A DNA stretch of 64,000 nucleotides from Amycolatopsis cihanbeyliensis. Its GTDB lineage: Bacteria; Actinomycetota; Actinomycetes; Mycobacteriales; Pseudonocardiaceae. The stretch is from NCBI RefSeq assembly GCF_006715045.1, contig NZ_VFML01000001.1, positions 2,634,501 through 2,698,500 of the forward strand, in the 5' to 3' direction. The translations under genes were made by a program, and so were the position numbers. The stretch's first letter is position 1. Each line of letters begins with the position of its first letter. A model generated the notes under the pieces. It was not told the origin of the DNA. It did no database searches and saw nothing but the letters and a program-made list of their open reading frames with translations. Below are positions 1-8,276 of the stretch, in pieces.

Positions 1-1
1 C

Positions 2-484
2 TCGGTCGCCGCGGCGCGCACGGCCGCGGGCACGCTGGCCGCCGAGCTCGGCGAACCGCTTCCGGTCGACACGGACGGCCCAGCCGTGCTGTTTCCCGAC
101 CCGGACGCCGTCGCCGCCCATGCGGAGGAGGTTCTGCGTGGCCCCCGGCGGCGGATCGCGGCCATCCGCGACGTCGCGGGCATGCTGGCCACCGGCGAGT
201 TGGACGTGCATGTCGGCAGGGAAGCCGAGGAACTGCGCGCGGAGCTGCTCGCGGCGCCGGGAATCGGGCCGTGGACGGCGGACTACGTCCTGATGCGCGT
301 GCTCGGCGCGCCGGACCTGCTGTTGACCGGTGACCTCGTGCTGCGCCGGGGCGCGCGGGCACTGGGCATCGACCCCGAGCGGCTCACCACCCACGCACAG
401 ACCTGGCGCCCCTGGCGTTCGTACGCGGGTATGCACCTGTGGCGCGCGGGCGCCGACACTACTGGGAAGGAACGGCAGTCATGA
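2..484 (+). CDS. alkA: DNA-3-methyladenine glycosylase, AlkA type (C-terminal part)
   Basis: The reading frame is open from the first bases of the window, so the N-terminus lies outside. The visible 160 residues carry the helix-hairpin-helix signature PGIGPWTADYV followed by the catalytic aspartate in DLVLRR, the HhH-GPD arrangement of AlkA-family glycosylases that excise alkylated bases from DNA. In many actinomycetes this domain is fused behind an Ada regulatory domain; the missing part would decide. The stop codon overlaps the ATG of the next gene (ATGA at 481-484), so this gene and the O6-alkylguanine methyltransferase are translationally coupled, giving an alkylation-repair unit. Confidence 0.9.
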   Translation, partial: SVAAARTAAGTLAAELGEPLPVDTDGPAVLFPDPDAVAAHAEEVLRGPRRRIAAIRDVAGMLATGELDVHVGREAEELRAELLAAPGIGPWTADYVLMRVLGAPDLLLTGDLVLRRGARALGIDPERLTTHAQTWRPWRSYAGMHLWRAGADTTGKERQS

Positions 485-984
485 ACATCGCACATTGGTC
501 CACTATGGATACACCGGCCGGCCCGTTCACCGCCGTGGTCGCCACGGACGGCGCCGTGCTGGCCTCCGGCTGGACCGCGGAGGTCGACCTGCTCGCCGAG
601 GCGATCGCGCCCTCGTTACGCCCGGCCGAACTCCGGCAGCGGCGTGACCTCGGCGAGGTGAGCACGGCGATTCGCCGGTACCACGCGGGCGAGTTCGACG
701 CGGTGGACGGCGTCGAGGTCCGGCAGCGGTCCGGGGAGTTCCGCGAACACGCCTGGCAGGTGCTGCGGACGGTTCCGGCTGGCAAGCGGTTGAGCTACGC
801 CGACTATGCCGAGTTGCTGGGGCGCCCTTCGGCGGTCCGCGCCGCCGCGTCGGCCTGTGCCCGCAACGCCGCCGCCCTGTTCGTTCCCTGCCACCGGGTG
901 CTGCGGACCGGCGGGGGCCTCGGTGGGTTCCGGTGGGGCGTGGACGTGAAGCGCTGGCTGCTGAACCACGAATCCCCCCGGTGA
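481..984 (+). CDS. ogt: methylated-DNA--[protein]-cysteine S-methyltransferase
   Basis: A 167-residue suicide methyltransferase that removes alkyl groups from O6-alkylguanine by transferring them to its own cysteine. The active-site motif PCHRV is present with Cys at about residue 137, preceded by the winged-helix segment GKRLSYADYAELLG that binds DNA. The ATG at 481 is chosen because it overlaps the upstream stop codon and gives the usual family length; an upstream in-frame ATG at 439 would overlap the glycosylase extensively. The gene converges on sbcC with only 15 bases between stops. Confidence 0.93.
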   Translation: MNIAHWSTMDTPAGPFTAVVATDGAVLASGWTAEVDLLAEAIAPSLRPAELRQRRDLGEVSTAIRRYHAGEFDAVDGVEVRQRSGEFREHAWQVLRTVPAGKRLSYADYAELLGRPSAVRAAASACARNAAALFVPCHRVLRTGGGLGGFRWGVDVKRWLLNHESPR

Positions 985-999
985 CCACCGCGGAGCGGG

Positions 1000-3963
1000 T
1001 CAGGCGGTGAGTTCGAGGGTGGAGCCGGTGCGGGCCTTGCGCACCCGCAGGCGGGTCGGGATCCGCTGGCGCAGCTCCTCCACGTGCGACACCAGGCCGA
1101 CGACCCGGCCACCGGCACGCAACTCGTCCAGCACGTCCATCACCACGTCCAGGGTCTCGGCGTCCAGCGTGCCGAAGCCCTCGTCGACGAACAGCGTGTC
1201 CAGCAGGGCCCCGCCGGTCTCGGCGGCCACCACGTCGGCGAGACCGAGCGCCAGCGCCAGGGAGGCCAGGAAGGACTCGCCCCCGGACAGGGTCTTCGCC
1301 GGCCGTACCGCACCGGAGTAGTCGTCCAGCACGTCCAGCCCGAGGCCGCCGCGCCGTCCCCAGGATCCGGCCGCGTCGGAGTGCACGAAGGAGTACCGGC
1401 CCTGGCTCATCGTGTGCAGCCGCACGGTCGCCGCCACCGCGACCTCCTCCAGCCGGGCGGCGAGCACGTAGGACCGCAGGGACATCTTGCGGGCGTTCTG
1501 CCCCCGGCCGTTGACCACGTCGGTCAGCGCGTCCAGCTCGGCGAACTCAGCCTCGGCGGGCGCGAGCCGCGCCTCGGCCTCGGCGAAGCGCTCGGCGAGC
1601 CGCTCCAGCGTCCGCGCCCGCTCGGTGGCGGCCCGGAGCGTGGCCACCGCGGCCTCCGCGGTGGCCTGTGCTTGCCGCGCGGATTCCCGCGCCGCGTCGA
1701 GGTCCACTTCCTCGTCCGGCGACACCCCGCTGAGCTCGGGCTCCGCCAGCACCGCCCGCGCCGCGGCCTCGGCGGACTCCGCGTCGGAAAGCCGCCGCTC
1801 CAGCTCGGTGATCGCCGAGTCCGCCCGCGCGGCCGACCGCGCCGCCTCGACCGTGTCGAAACCGGCCTCCCGTACCGCGGTATCCACCGCGGCCCGCTGC
1901 TCGTCCAGCGCCTGCTGCGCACTCGCCCGCGCCGACCGCGCCTCGGCGAGCGCGTCCAGCGCCTCGACCACGGCGACCAGATGCGCGCGCCGCGCGGCCA
2001 CGTCCGCATGCTCCCCGCGCGCCGCCTCCAGCCGCCGCGCACGTTCCTCCACCCTGCCGGCCAGCGCCTGGCGCTCGGCCTGCGCGGAGGCGACCTCCCG
2101 CTCCGCGTTCGCGCGCTGGGTGGTGAGGTCGGCCGACTCCTCCTCGGTGGCGGCCATCAGGTCTTCCAGCCGCGCCTTCCCCTCGCCCTGCTTGCTCAGC
2201 CGCGCCAACTCGTCCTTGGTCTCGGTGAGCCGCTCGGCCAGCTCCTCCGCGGTCTGCCCCTCCAGCCGCCGCAACGCGGCATCGAGCGCGGCCTCGGCCT
2301 CCTGCCGCGCGCCACCGGCCTGCTCCTTGCCCTGCCCCGCGATCCGCTCTGCCTCCGCCGCTTCCTGCTCCGCGGCGTCCCCGACCAGGTCTCCGTCCGG
2401 TCCGGCCGGGGCGGGATGCTCGACGGAACCACACACCGGGCACGACTCGCCGTCCCGCAGCCCCGCGGCCAGCTCGGCCGCCATTCCGTTCAGTCGCCGC
2501 TCGCGCAGATCGAGCAGCTCGCTCCGAGCGGTCTGGTAGCGGTCGACGGCCCGCTGTTCGGCGTCGACCGCCCGTCGCACCGCGCGTTCCAGCGCCGGAA
2601 CCTCGTTGGCCTGTGTCAGCAGCTCGGACAGTTCGGTTTCCCGTAGCCGGACGCCGTCGACCCGCACCAGCGCCTCCGCCGCGGCGTCGCGCAACCCCCG
2701 TAGCTCGCGCATGCGTTCCGGAAACCCGGCAAGCTTCTCGGTGATGGCCTCGGCCTGCGAGGCGGCGTGCGCCGCGGTGGCGGCCAGTTCGGTCAGCCGG
2801 GTCTGGTCCGTCCGCTGCTGTTCCGCCTCGCCGAGGAGGGTGGACAGCTCGCCGAGCTCCTCACGCAGCCTCCCGGCCCGCTCGCGCAACCGCGGCACCT
2901 CGGCCTCCGCACCGTCCGCCCCCATGGCCACGAGATCACGGACCCGGTCGGTCTCGGCCCGGACCGCCTGCTCCAGCCGGGCGGCCCGGCGCTCGGCCTC
3001 GGCCGCGACGCCGGTCACCGGCACGGCCCTGCGCGCCGCCGCCAGCTCCTCCCGCCACCGGGCGCGCTGCGCCGTTTGCCCGGCCAGCTCGGTGAGATTG
3101 TGGTGCGCGGCGCGGACCCTGCGGACACGCTCGGCGCGCTCCCTGCGCTCCGCCAACCGCTGCTCGACCTGTTCCCGGTCCGAGCGGGCCGTTGCTTCGG
3201 CGGCCTCGGCCTCGGTGACGGCCTGGTCCGCCCGGTGCCGGATCGTGGCCACCCAGTCCGCGGGGTCGGCATCCTCCGGCGGTTCCTCCTGCGCGGCCTG
3301 TGCCAGCCGGGCCGTGCAGTCGCGCACCGACTGCCGGTACACCTCCAGGTCCTGCCTGCGCGCGGCGCGCCGATCCCGGAACCAGCGTTCCACCCCGGCG
3401 AATCGTTGCGTGGCGAACAGCCGCTCCAGCAGTTGCTCGCGTTCCGTGGTCTCGGCACGCAGGAACCTCGCGAACTCACCCTGCGGCAGCAGTACCACCT
3501 GGAAGAACTGCTCGGCGCTCATCCCGAGCAGCCGCTGGATCGTGCGCGACACCTCGTCGATCCGGGTGAGCCCCTCCGCGGGCTGGTCCTGCGCGGGCCG
3601 GTCGATCCAGCTGAGCGAGGCTTTGGCCTTCTTGGTCGTGGTGCCCTCGCCCCGGCGTTTCGGTACCTCGTACTCGGGGCTGCGGGCGACCCGCAGCCGG
3701 TGCCCCTGCACGGTCAGCTCCAGTACGACCTCGCTGGGCGCGTCCGGCGGCGCGAGATCGCACCGCAGGCGTTTCACCTGCCCGCGGGCGCCGGGCACCC
3801 GGCCGAACAGGGCGTACGCGACGGCGTCCAGCAGCGTGGTCTTCCCGGCTCCGGTGTCGCCGTGCAGCAGGAACAACCCGTCGGCGCCGAGCGCGTCGAA
3901 GTCGACGACCTCGCGCCGCGGGTAGGGGCCGAACGCCTCGACCTCGAGCCGGTGCAGTCTCAT
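1000..3963 (-). CDS. sbcC: exonuclease SbcCD, ATPase subunit SbcC
   Basis: A 987-residue Rad50-like SMC ATPase of the SbcCD nuclease, which opens hairpins and processes double-strand ends. Walker A GDTGAGKTT lies at residues 35-43; a long Ala/Glu/Arg-rich coiled coil follows, interrupted near residue 506 by the zinc-hook motif CPVCG through which two molecules dimerise. The C-terminal ATPase lobe has the signature LSGGESF and Walker B LFVDEGFGTLD. Length and order match the family. The ATG overlaps the sbcD stop (ATGA at 3960-3963), so the two subunits are translationally coupled. Confidence 0.96.
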   Translation of the reverse strand: MRLHRLEVEAFGPYPRREVVDFDALGADGLFLLHGDTGAGKTTLLDAVAYALFGRVPGARGQVKRLRCDLAPPDAPSEVVLELTVQGHRLRVARSPEYEVPKRRGEGTTTKKAKASLSWIDRPAQDQPAEGLTRIDEVSRTIQRLLGMSAEQFFQVVLLPQGEFARFLRAETTEREQLLERLFATQRFAGVERWFRDRRAARRQDLEVYRQSVRDCTARLAQAAQEEPPEDADPADWVATIRHRADQAVTEAEAAEATARSDREQVEQRLAERRERAERVRRVRAAHHNLTELAGQTAQRARWREELAAARRAVPVTGVAAEAERRAARLEQAVRAETDRVRDLVAMGADGAEAEVPRLRERAGRLREELGELSTLLGEAEQQRTDQTRLTELAATAAHAASQAEAITEKLAGFPERMRELRGLRDAAAEALVRVDGVRLRETELSELLTQANEVPALERAVRRAVDAEQRAVDRYQTARSELLDLRERRLNGMAAELAAGLRDGESCPVCGSVEHPAPAGPDGDLVGDAAEQEAAEAERIAGQGKEQAGGARQEAEAALDAALRRLEGQTAEELAERLTETKDELARLSKQGEGKARLEDLMAATEEESADLTTQRANAEREVASAQAERQALAGRVEERARRLEAARGEHADVAARRAHLVAVVEALDALAEARSARASAQQALDEQRAAVDTAVREAGFDTVEAARSAARADSAITELERRLSDAESAEAAARAVLAEPELSGVSPDEEVDLDAARESARQAQATAEAAVATLRAATERARTLERLAERFAEAEARLAPAEAEFAELDALTDVVNGRGQNARKMSLRSYVLAARLEEVAVAATVRLHTMSQGRYSFVHSDAAGSWGRRGGLGLDVLDDYSGAVRPAKTLSGGESFLASLALALGLADVVAAETGGALLDTLFVDEGFGTLDAETLDVVMDVLDELRAGGRVVGLVSHVEELRQRIPTRLRVRKARTGSTLELTA

Positions 3964-5126
3964 CGCGGTTCACCGTCCTGTTCCGGGTCGGCCTTGCCCG
4001 CCTGCTCGAGGGCCACCGTGAGCAGCGCCGCCTCCCGCTCGTTCGGTGCCGCGCCCCGGCAGTCCTCGAGAAAACCACCGGTGATCTCGACGTCCGACCG
4101 CCCGCGCACGGCCTCGGCGTACCGCAGCGGCTCGGTGCTGCCGCCCGCGGGCCGCCAGTCCAGGTGCACCGCATGCGGGAAACGCTCGCGCAGCCTGCGC
4201 ATGGCGTCGAGTGGCCGGACCTGATCGGTCAACGTGACGGACAGGTAGCAGCGGGCCAGGTCCTCGTACTCCGGGGCCGACAGCAGGTCCTCCAGGTCGC
4301 CTTCGGCGGTGGCGAGGCGCCGCGGAACCGGAAGCTCGCGCCGCCACACCTCGGCCAGTCCCCCGGCGTCGAGGTCGGCCAGCCATACGGACTTGTGGTG
4401 CGCGGCCTCGGAGAACGAGTAGGCCAGCGGGCTGCCGGAGTACCGCAGGTGCTCGGCGAGCCGCTGCGGGCCGTGCAGGTGGCCGAGCGCCACGTAGTCC
4501 ACCCCGTCGAACACCGCGCCGGGTACCTGTTCCACCCCGCCGACCGAGATGGTCCGCTCCGAGTCGCTGGCCTCACCGCCGGTGACGAAGGCGTGCGCGA
4601 GCACCACCGAACGGGTGCCCTGCGCGCGCTCCGCCAGATCGGCGCGGATCCGGCGCATGGCCTCACCGAGCACCCCGGTGTGCCCTCGTGCCTCCGGCAC
4701 ACCCAGGGCGTGCCGGGCCGGTTCCGGTTCCAGATAAGGAATTCCGTAGCAGGCGACCGGTCCGTGCGCATCGGCCAGCAGCACCGGCTCGTGCAACCGG
4801 GCCACCGAGGTGCACAGGTGCAACCCGCCCGCGGCCGCGAACTCGGCGAACGCACCGAGCCGTGCCGCCGAATCGTGGTTGCCCGGCGTGATCACCAGGC
4901 TCGCGCCCGCCGCGCGCAACCTCGCCAGCGCGTTCGCCGCGACCCGAACCGCCTCGGCCGAGGGGACCGCGCGGTCGTAGATGTCGCCGGAGACGAGCAC
5001 GACGTCGACCCGTTCCTCGGCGACGATGTCGGCGAGGTAGCCGAGTACGGACTCCTGCTCGGCGAGCAGGTCGGCACCGTGGAACGTGCGTCCCACGTGC
5101 CAGTCCGAGGTGTGCAGCAGTCTCAC
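3960..5126 (-). CDS. sbcD: exonuclease SbcCD, nuclease subunit SbcD
   Basis: A 388-residue Mre11-like metallophosphoesterase. It starts RLLHTSDWHVGR, with the metal-binding Asp and His of motif I, followed by SGDIYDR, TPGNHDS and ALGHLHG. The GTG at 5126 is chosen because it sits directly before the conserved N-terminus; the open frame runs on to about 5441, but that extension has no family character. A minus-strand TAACTT hexamer ends seven bases before the GTG, so the message is probably leaderless. It forms an operon with sbcC. Confidence 0.94.
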   Translation of the reverse strand: MRLLHTSDWHVGRTFHGADLLAEQESVLGYLADIVAEERVDVVLVSGDIYDRAVPSAEAVRVAANALARLRAAGASLVITPGNHDSAARLGAFAEFAAAGGLHLCTSVARLHEPVLLADAHGPVACYGIPYLEPEPARHALGVPEARGHTGVLGEAMRRIRADLAERAQGTRSVVLAHAFVTGGEASDSERTISVGGVEQVPGAVFDGVDYVALGHLHGPQRLAEHLRYSGSPLAYSFSEAAHHKSVWLADLDAGGLAEVWRRELPVPRRLATAEGDLEDLLSAPEYEDLARCYLSVTLTDQVRPLDAMRRLRERFPHAVHLDWRPAGGSTEPLRYAEAVRGRSDVEITGGFLEDCRGAAPNEREAALLTVALEQAGKADPEQDGEPR

Positions 5127-5133
5127 CCGACCC

Positions 5134-5139
5134 AAGTTA
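5134..5139 (-). promoter_or_regulatory. -10 hexamer of a leaderless sbcD promoter
   Basis: On the minus strand the hexamer TAACTT is followed by seven bases and then the sbcD GTG, which places the start codon at about +1. No ribosome binding site precedes the GTG. Confidence 0.5.
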
Positions 5140-5194
5140 GGACCACAATGCGGCGGGATCGCGCAGACACCCCGGCGAACGGACGTGAACGTGC

Positions 5195-5221
5195 CGTTCG
5201 CGCCCGATGCCGGCGCGAACG
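5195..5221. repeat. GAACG-type palindromic element, copy A
   Basis: CGTTCGCGCC at 5195-5204 and GGCGCGAACG at 5212-5221 form a perfect 10-bp inverted repeat with a 7-base loop. A further GAACG..CGTTC pair overlaps its left side. The same vocabulary recurs at 49666-49748 and 56721-56800, so this looks like a dispersed intergenic palindrome family and not a gene-specific site. Confidence 0.55.
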
Positions 5222-5368
5222 GATACGTCGCGCCCGCCCGAGTGGCTCGGTTCCCGGACGGCGGGCCCACCGAGCGCGGGCCGGTCGGCGGGGCCGGTCG
5301 ACCCGCATACTTCCCGTGGTCCTCCGGTGGCCTGCCGCCGCTCGGCCCGGTGGACACCACACGTTCAC

Positions 5369-5384
5369 TCGAACGTGTGTTCGA
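5369..5384. promoter_or_regulatory. LexA binding site (SOS box) upstream of rmuC
   Basis: The sequence TCGAACGTGTGTTCGA is a perfect palindrome in its TCGAAC and GTTCGA arms with a 4-base spacer, the SOS box known from mycobacteria and other actinobacteria. A possible -10 (TAGGCT, 5393-5398) lies nine bases downstream. It sits 93 bases before the rmuC start and predicts damage-inducible expression of that gene. Confidence 0.85.
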
Positions 5385-5403
5385 TGTCCGGGTAGGCTCG
5401 GTT

Positions 5404-5426
5404 CTGTCGGTGGCGGACGCCATGAT
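5404..5426 (+). promoter_or_regulatory. possible RecA-NDp-type (LexA-independent) damage promoter
   Basis: CTGTCGGTG, eight bases, then CATGAT resembles the actinobacterial RecA-NDp consensus (TTGTCRGTG-N8-TAnnnT). The first block differs at one base and the second at its first base. It lies between the LexA box and the rmuC ribosome binding site. The call rests on resemblance alone. Confidence 0.25.
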
Positions 5427-5476
5427 GCACGGCGAGGACACGACACGAGCGAGTCAGCGGGAAGGAGGGCGGACCG

Positions 5477-6394
5477 GTGGGCTCGACGGTGCTCAGCACG
5501 GCGGCGGTGGTCGTGGCGCTGCTGCTGGCCGGAGCGGTGGTCCTGCTGTGGCGGCTCTACACCGACAGCATGCGCAGGGCCGATGCCGCGGCCAGGCAGG
5601 TGGACGTCGAACGCTCCAGGGTGGACGAGCAGCAGGTGGCCCTGCGCCGTTACGAGGTCGCGTTCGCCTCGATCAGCGGCCGTGGTGAGCTCGGCGAGCA
5701 GGTGCTGGTGGAGACCGCACGCGCGCTCGGCCTGCGTGAAGGGCTGCATTTCACCGTGCAGACCGACCTCGCGGGCGGTGGCGCGGCCAAACCCGACATG
5801 GTGCTGCGGGTCGGCGGTGACCGGACGGTACCGGTGGACGCCAAGGCGAGCATGGCGTGCTGGGCCGAGGCGGTGGAGACGGACAACGCCGAGGAACGCC
5901 TGGACGCGCTGCGGGTGCACGTACGCAACCTGCGTTCCAGGGCGGCCGAACTGGCGGGCAAGGGGTACCAGCGTTGGGCCGACGCGATCTACGGAACGAT
6001 CATGTTCGTGCCGTCGGACGCGGCCGTGGTCGCCGCGCTGGACACCGATCCGGAACTGTTGCGGTGGATGCTGGACCGCAGGGTGTTCCTCTGCGGTCCC
6101 ACGGGGTTCGCGGTGATCGCCTCGGCCGCGCTCTTCGCGGCCAGCGAGCGCGCCCTGGTCGAGGATGTGGAACAGGTGCGGGGCCAGGCCGCGGCCGCAC
6201 ACCGTGCGGCGGGCAACGCGGTGGACGCGGTGAACCTCTCCAGCACCCACCTGCAGCGGTTCCTGTCCGCCCGCCGCCGTGAACTGGACGCGTTGGAAAG
6301 TTTCCGCGCGGCCGCCACCCCACTGACCGAGGCCGCGGCGAGCCCGACCGCGGTCCCCACGATCCGGAAGGGAGACGAGCTGACGGCCAACTGA
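5477..6394 (+). CDS. rmuC: DNA recombination protein RmuC family
   Basis: A 305-residue protein with an N-terminal membrane helix at about residues 6-25, a short coiled coil, and the RmuC nuclease-fold core (GELGEQVL, KPDMVLRVGG, VDAKASM). Family members limit inversions and are thought to act on DNA ends. It is shorter than the Escherichia coli protein, as is usual in actinobacteria. The GTG at 5477 follows GGAGG with good spacing. The perfect LexA box upstream argues that it belongs to the SOS regulon here, which fits its position beside sbcCD and alkA-ogt. Confidence 0.88.
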   Translation: MGSTVLSTAAVVVALLLAGAVVLLWRLYTDSMRRADAAARQVDVERSRVDEQQVALRRYEVAFASISGRGELGEQVLVETARALGLREGLHFTVQTDLAGGGAAKPDMVLRVGGDRTVPVDAKASMACWAEAVETDNAEERLDALRVHVRNLRSRAAELAGKGYQRWADAIYGTIMFVPSDAAVVAALDTDPELLRWMLDRRVFLCGPTGFAVIASAALFAASERALVEDVEQVRGQAAAAHRAAGNAVDAVNLSSTHLQRFLSARRRELDALESFRAAATPLTEAAASPTAVPTIRKGDELTAN

Positions 6395-6989
6395 CAGCGC
6401 GCATCCGAGCCGCTCGGACCCGCGGCGACAAGCGGAGGAAGCACGCGTCGCGCTGTCCTTGCGGCCCTGACATGCCGGGACCCGTGCTCCCGAAACAGCG
6501 ACACCCAGGCGTGACTGGCGTCACACTGCCGCGTAGCAAAATCGGACAGCTTGCAGAGGGTTAACGGATCCTGGACGCGAACCGGCTACGGTGACGACTA
6601 TGCACGAGTTCGCCAGTCGCGTGGGGCACGGTCACCGACGCGCGCTTCCGGAGGTTGCGCGGATTGAGTAGGGGCTGTCTCGGAAGGCACCTTCGCACGG
6701 TGCGTGGTGGCACGCGCCCCGCGTCGACGGCCTCGCCGTCCCGGGCGCGGGCGACCTGCCTGCCCGAGGTGCGGCACGCTCACCCCACGGCGGCCCGTAC
6801 GCGGGTTCGCCTGCCGGGTGCCGCGGCAACCCGTGAAGCAACCACCGAGGAACCGCGGCCCGGACACCGTCCACGCGAGGTGCCGCGCGGCGCGCGCCCC
6901 CGGCAGGGAGCCGGTGCTCCGGTGCCACCCGGCCTCGGCGGTAACCCCAGGCCGGCCGCGCGTGCACGACGCGAATCAGGTGTTCGTTC
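6395..6989. other. 595-base non-coding gap downstream of rmuC
   Basis: No convincing gene is present. A small hairpin (TCCGAG-CCG-CTCGGA, 6404-6418) directly follows rmuC and may help termination. A CRP-like palindrome lies at 6510-6525. A 23-codon open frame starts at 6600, eight bases after TACGGT (6587-6592), but nothing supports it as a gene. From 6660 to 6980 all frames are Arg/Pro/Gly-rich shadow translation. Confidence 0.5.
6510..6525. promoter_or_regulatory. CRP/GlxR-like palindrome
   Basis: CGTGA-N6-TCACA matches nine of the ten defining bases of the CRP-family operator TGTGA-N6-TCACA. It is intergenic and 465 bases before the next start codon, so any role is inferred. Confidence 0.3.
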
Positions 6990-8105
6990 GTGACCGCCAC
7001 CCGGGATCGCCAGTACGACCGCGAGGCCGAGGAAGGCTCGGTGCCCTGGGACGAGCGGCCCGTCGTCGGCGACCGCAGGGGCCTCCCGTGGTGGGCGGCC
7101 GTGCTGCTGGCCTTCGGACTCGCCATCGCGGGCGCGGTGATCAATCTGCAGGTCCAGGACGAGCTCGGGCTGCTGTTCCAAGGCTGCTACTTCGTCGGCG
7201 CGGTGACCGCGGTCGGCGCGGTCCGCAGGCGGAACCTGTTCGGGCCGATGGTCCAGCCGCCGTTGATCCTCGGCATCACCGTGCCGGCCGTCGTGCTGTT
7301 CGCCTCCGGCCAGCCTTCCGGTAGCGACACCCTGGCCAAGGTCCTCGCCATCAGCACGCCGTTGATCAACGGCTTCCCGACCATGGCGGTGACGACCGGC
7401 GCCACCCTGTTGATCGGCCTGTTCCGGATCTACCGGGAGCGCGACCCGTACGCACCGGTCAAGGCACGTTCCGGTAAGCGAAAAGAGGGCGCGACGCGGT
7501 CCACGGACAAGGCCGGCGCGGGAGAGAGGGACGCACCCGACCGGAAGGGCCGGCCACCCCGCGACAAGGCGGGCCAGGCCAAGCCACCCCGCGACAAAGC
7601 GGCTCGCGATCGTCCGGCCACGGGCAAGCCGCCCCAGCGTGGGCAGGGTGAACGCAAACCCCCGGAGGGGCGCCCCCCGGAGGGGAGGCCCGCCGAGGGT
7701 CGCCCGGCCGCGCCGCGCAAGCAGGGGCCACCGCAGCGAGGAAACCCGCCGAACCGCGCGGGAGGCCCGCAACCCGGCGGGAATCCGAAACCGGGTGGGG
7801 GCCAACAATCCGGCGGGAGTCCGAAGCCCGGCGGGGGTGCGGGGCGGGCCGGCGGTCCCTCCGGTGGGCGGGGCCCACGCAATCCGGCCGATCCCGGTGC
7901 CCCCGGGCCCCGGCAACCGAGGCAGCCTGGCGGGGACGGTCCGGACCGGCGCCGTGGCGGTGGTCGGCCCGATGCTCCCCCCGGGGGTGGGCGACCCCGG
8001 CGAACTCCACCCCGGCCGGACGACCCACCGCAGGGCGGTCCGGACGCGCCGAGGCGGGGCGGGCGGCCGGCACGGGGGCGGCCGTGGGACGACGGTCAGT
8101 CCTGA
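6990..8105 (+). CDS. membrane protein with four helices and proline-rich cytoplasmic tail (DUF6542-like)
   Basis: A 371-residue protein. Residues 1-30 are charged, and hydrophobic segments lie near 33-53, 57-80, 89-107 and 128-147 (the first WWAAVLLAFGLAIAGAVI). From residue 155 to the end the chain is almost entirely Pro, Gly, Arg and Lys, with repeated PPRDK, GRPPE and PKPGGG units, so it is probably disordered. The layout resembles actinobacterial DUF6542 proteins found beside ispH (Rv1111c position in M. tuberculosis, from memory). Function unknown. The GTG at 6990 gives a full N-terminus. It converges on ispH. Confidence 0.75.
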   Translation: MTATRDRQYDREAEEGSVPWDERPVVGDRRGLPWWAAVLLAFGLAIAGAVINLQVQDELGLLFQGCYFVGAVTAVGAVRRRNLFGPMVQPPLILGITVPAVVLFASGQPSGSDTLAKVLAISTPLINGFPTMAVTTGATLLIGLFRIYRERDPYAPVKARSGKRKEGATRSTDKAGAGERDAPDRKGRPPRDKAGQAKPPRDKAARDRPATGKPPQRGQGERKPPEGRPPEGRPAEGRPAAPRKQGPPQRGNPPNRAGGPQPGGNPKPGGGQQSGGSPKPGGGAGRAGGPSGGRGPRNPADPGAPGPRQPRQPGGDGPDRRRGGGRPDAPPGGGRPRRTPPRPDDPPQGGPDAPRRGGRPARGRPWDDGQS

Positions 8106-8192
8106 ACCTGGGTCCACCCGAACCGCGGGTCCGCGAGCGTCCACCCAGGAGCGGCTTCACGAAGCCAGGGCGACACGTCACGCCGCCCGGCA

Positions 8193-8215
8193 GTGCCGGC
8201 AGTGACTGCCGGCAC
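8193..8215. terminator. bidirectional terminator hairpin between convergent genes
   Basis: GTGCCGGCAGT at 8193-8203 and ACTGCCGGCAC at 8205-8215 pair perfectly over 11 bp around a single central base. It lies between the convergent stops at 8105 and 8277. There is no T tract, as is common in actinobacteria. Confidence 0.6.
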
Positions 8216-8276
8216 GGCCCGCGGGACCGCGCGCACCGAGCACGACGTGCCGGCCATGACGATCGGCCGGCGCGGG

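Noticed and set aside
1084..2646. Long plus-strand open frame opposite sbcC (520 codons)
   Set aside because: Pro/Gly/Arg/Leu-rich shadow of a real GC-rich gene; no family motifs, and sbcC is certain on the other strand.
5186..5199. GAACG-TGC-CGTTC as a second LexA box before sbcD
   Set aside because: The spacer between GAAC and GTTC is five bases, not four, and the outer TC/GA pairs are missing; it belongs to the GAACG palindrome family.
6600..6671. 23-codon leaderless-looking frame after TACGGT
   Set aside because: Too short and without any conservation evidence; kept only as a remark in the gap entry.
6632..7144. 170-codon minus-strand open frame in the rmuC-DUF6542 gap
   Set aside because: Overlaps the start of the real gene at 6990; Arg/Pro-rich, with no ribosome site or motif.
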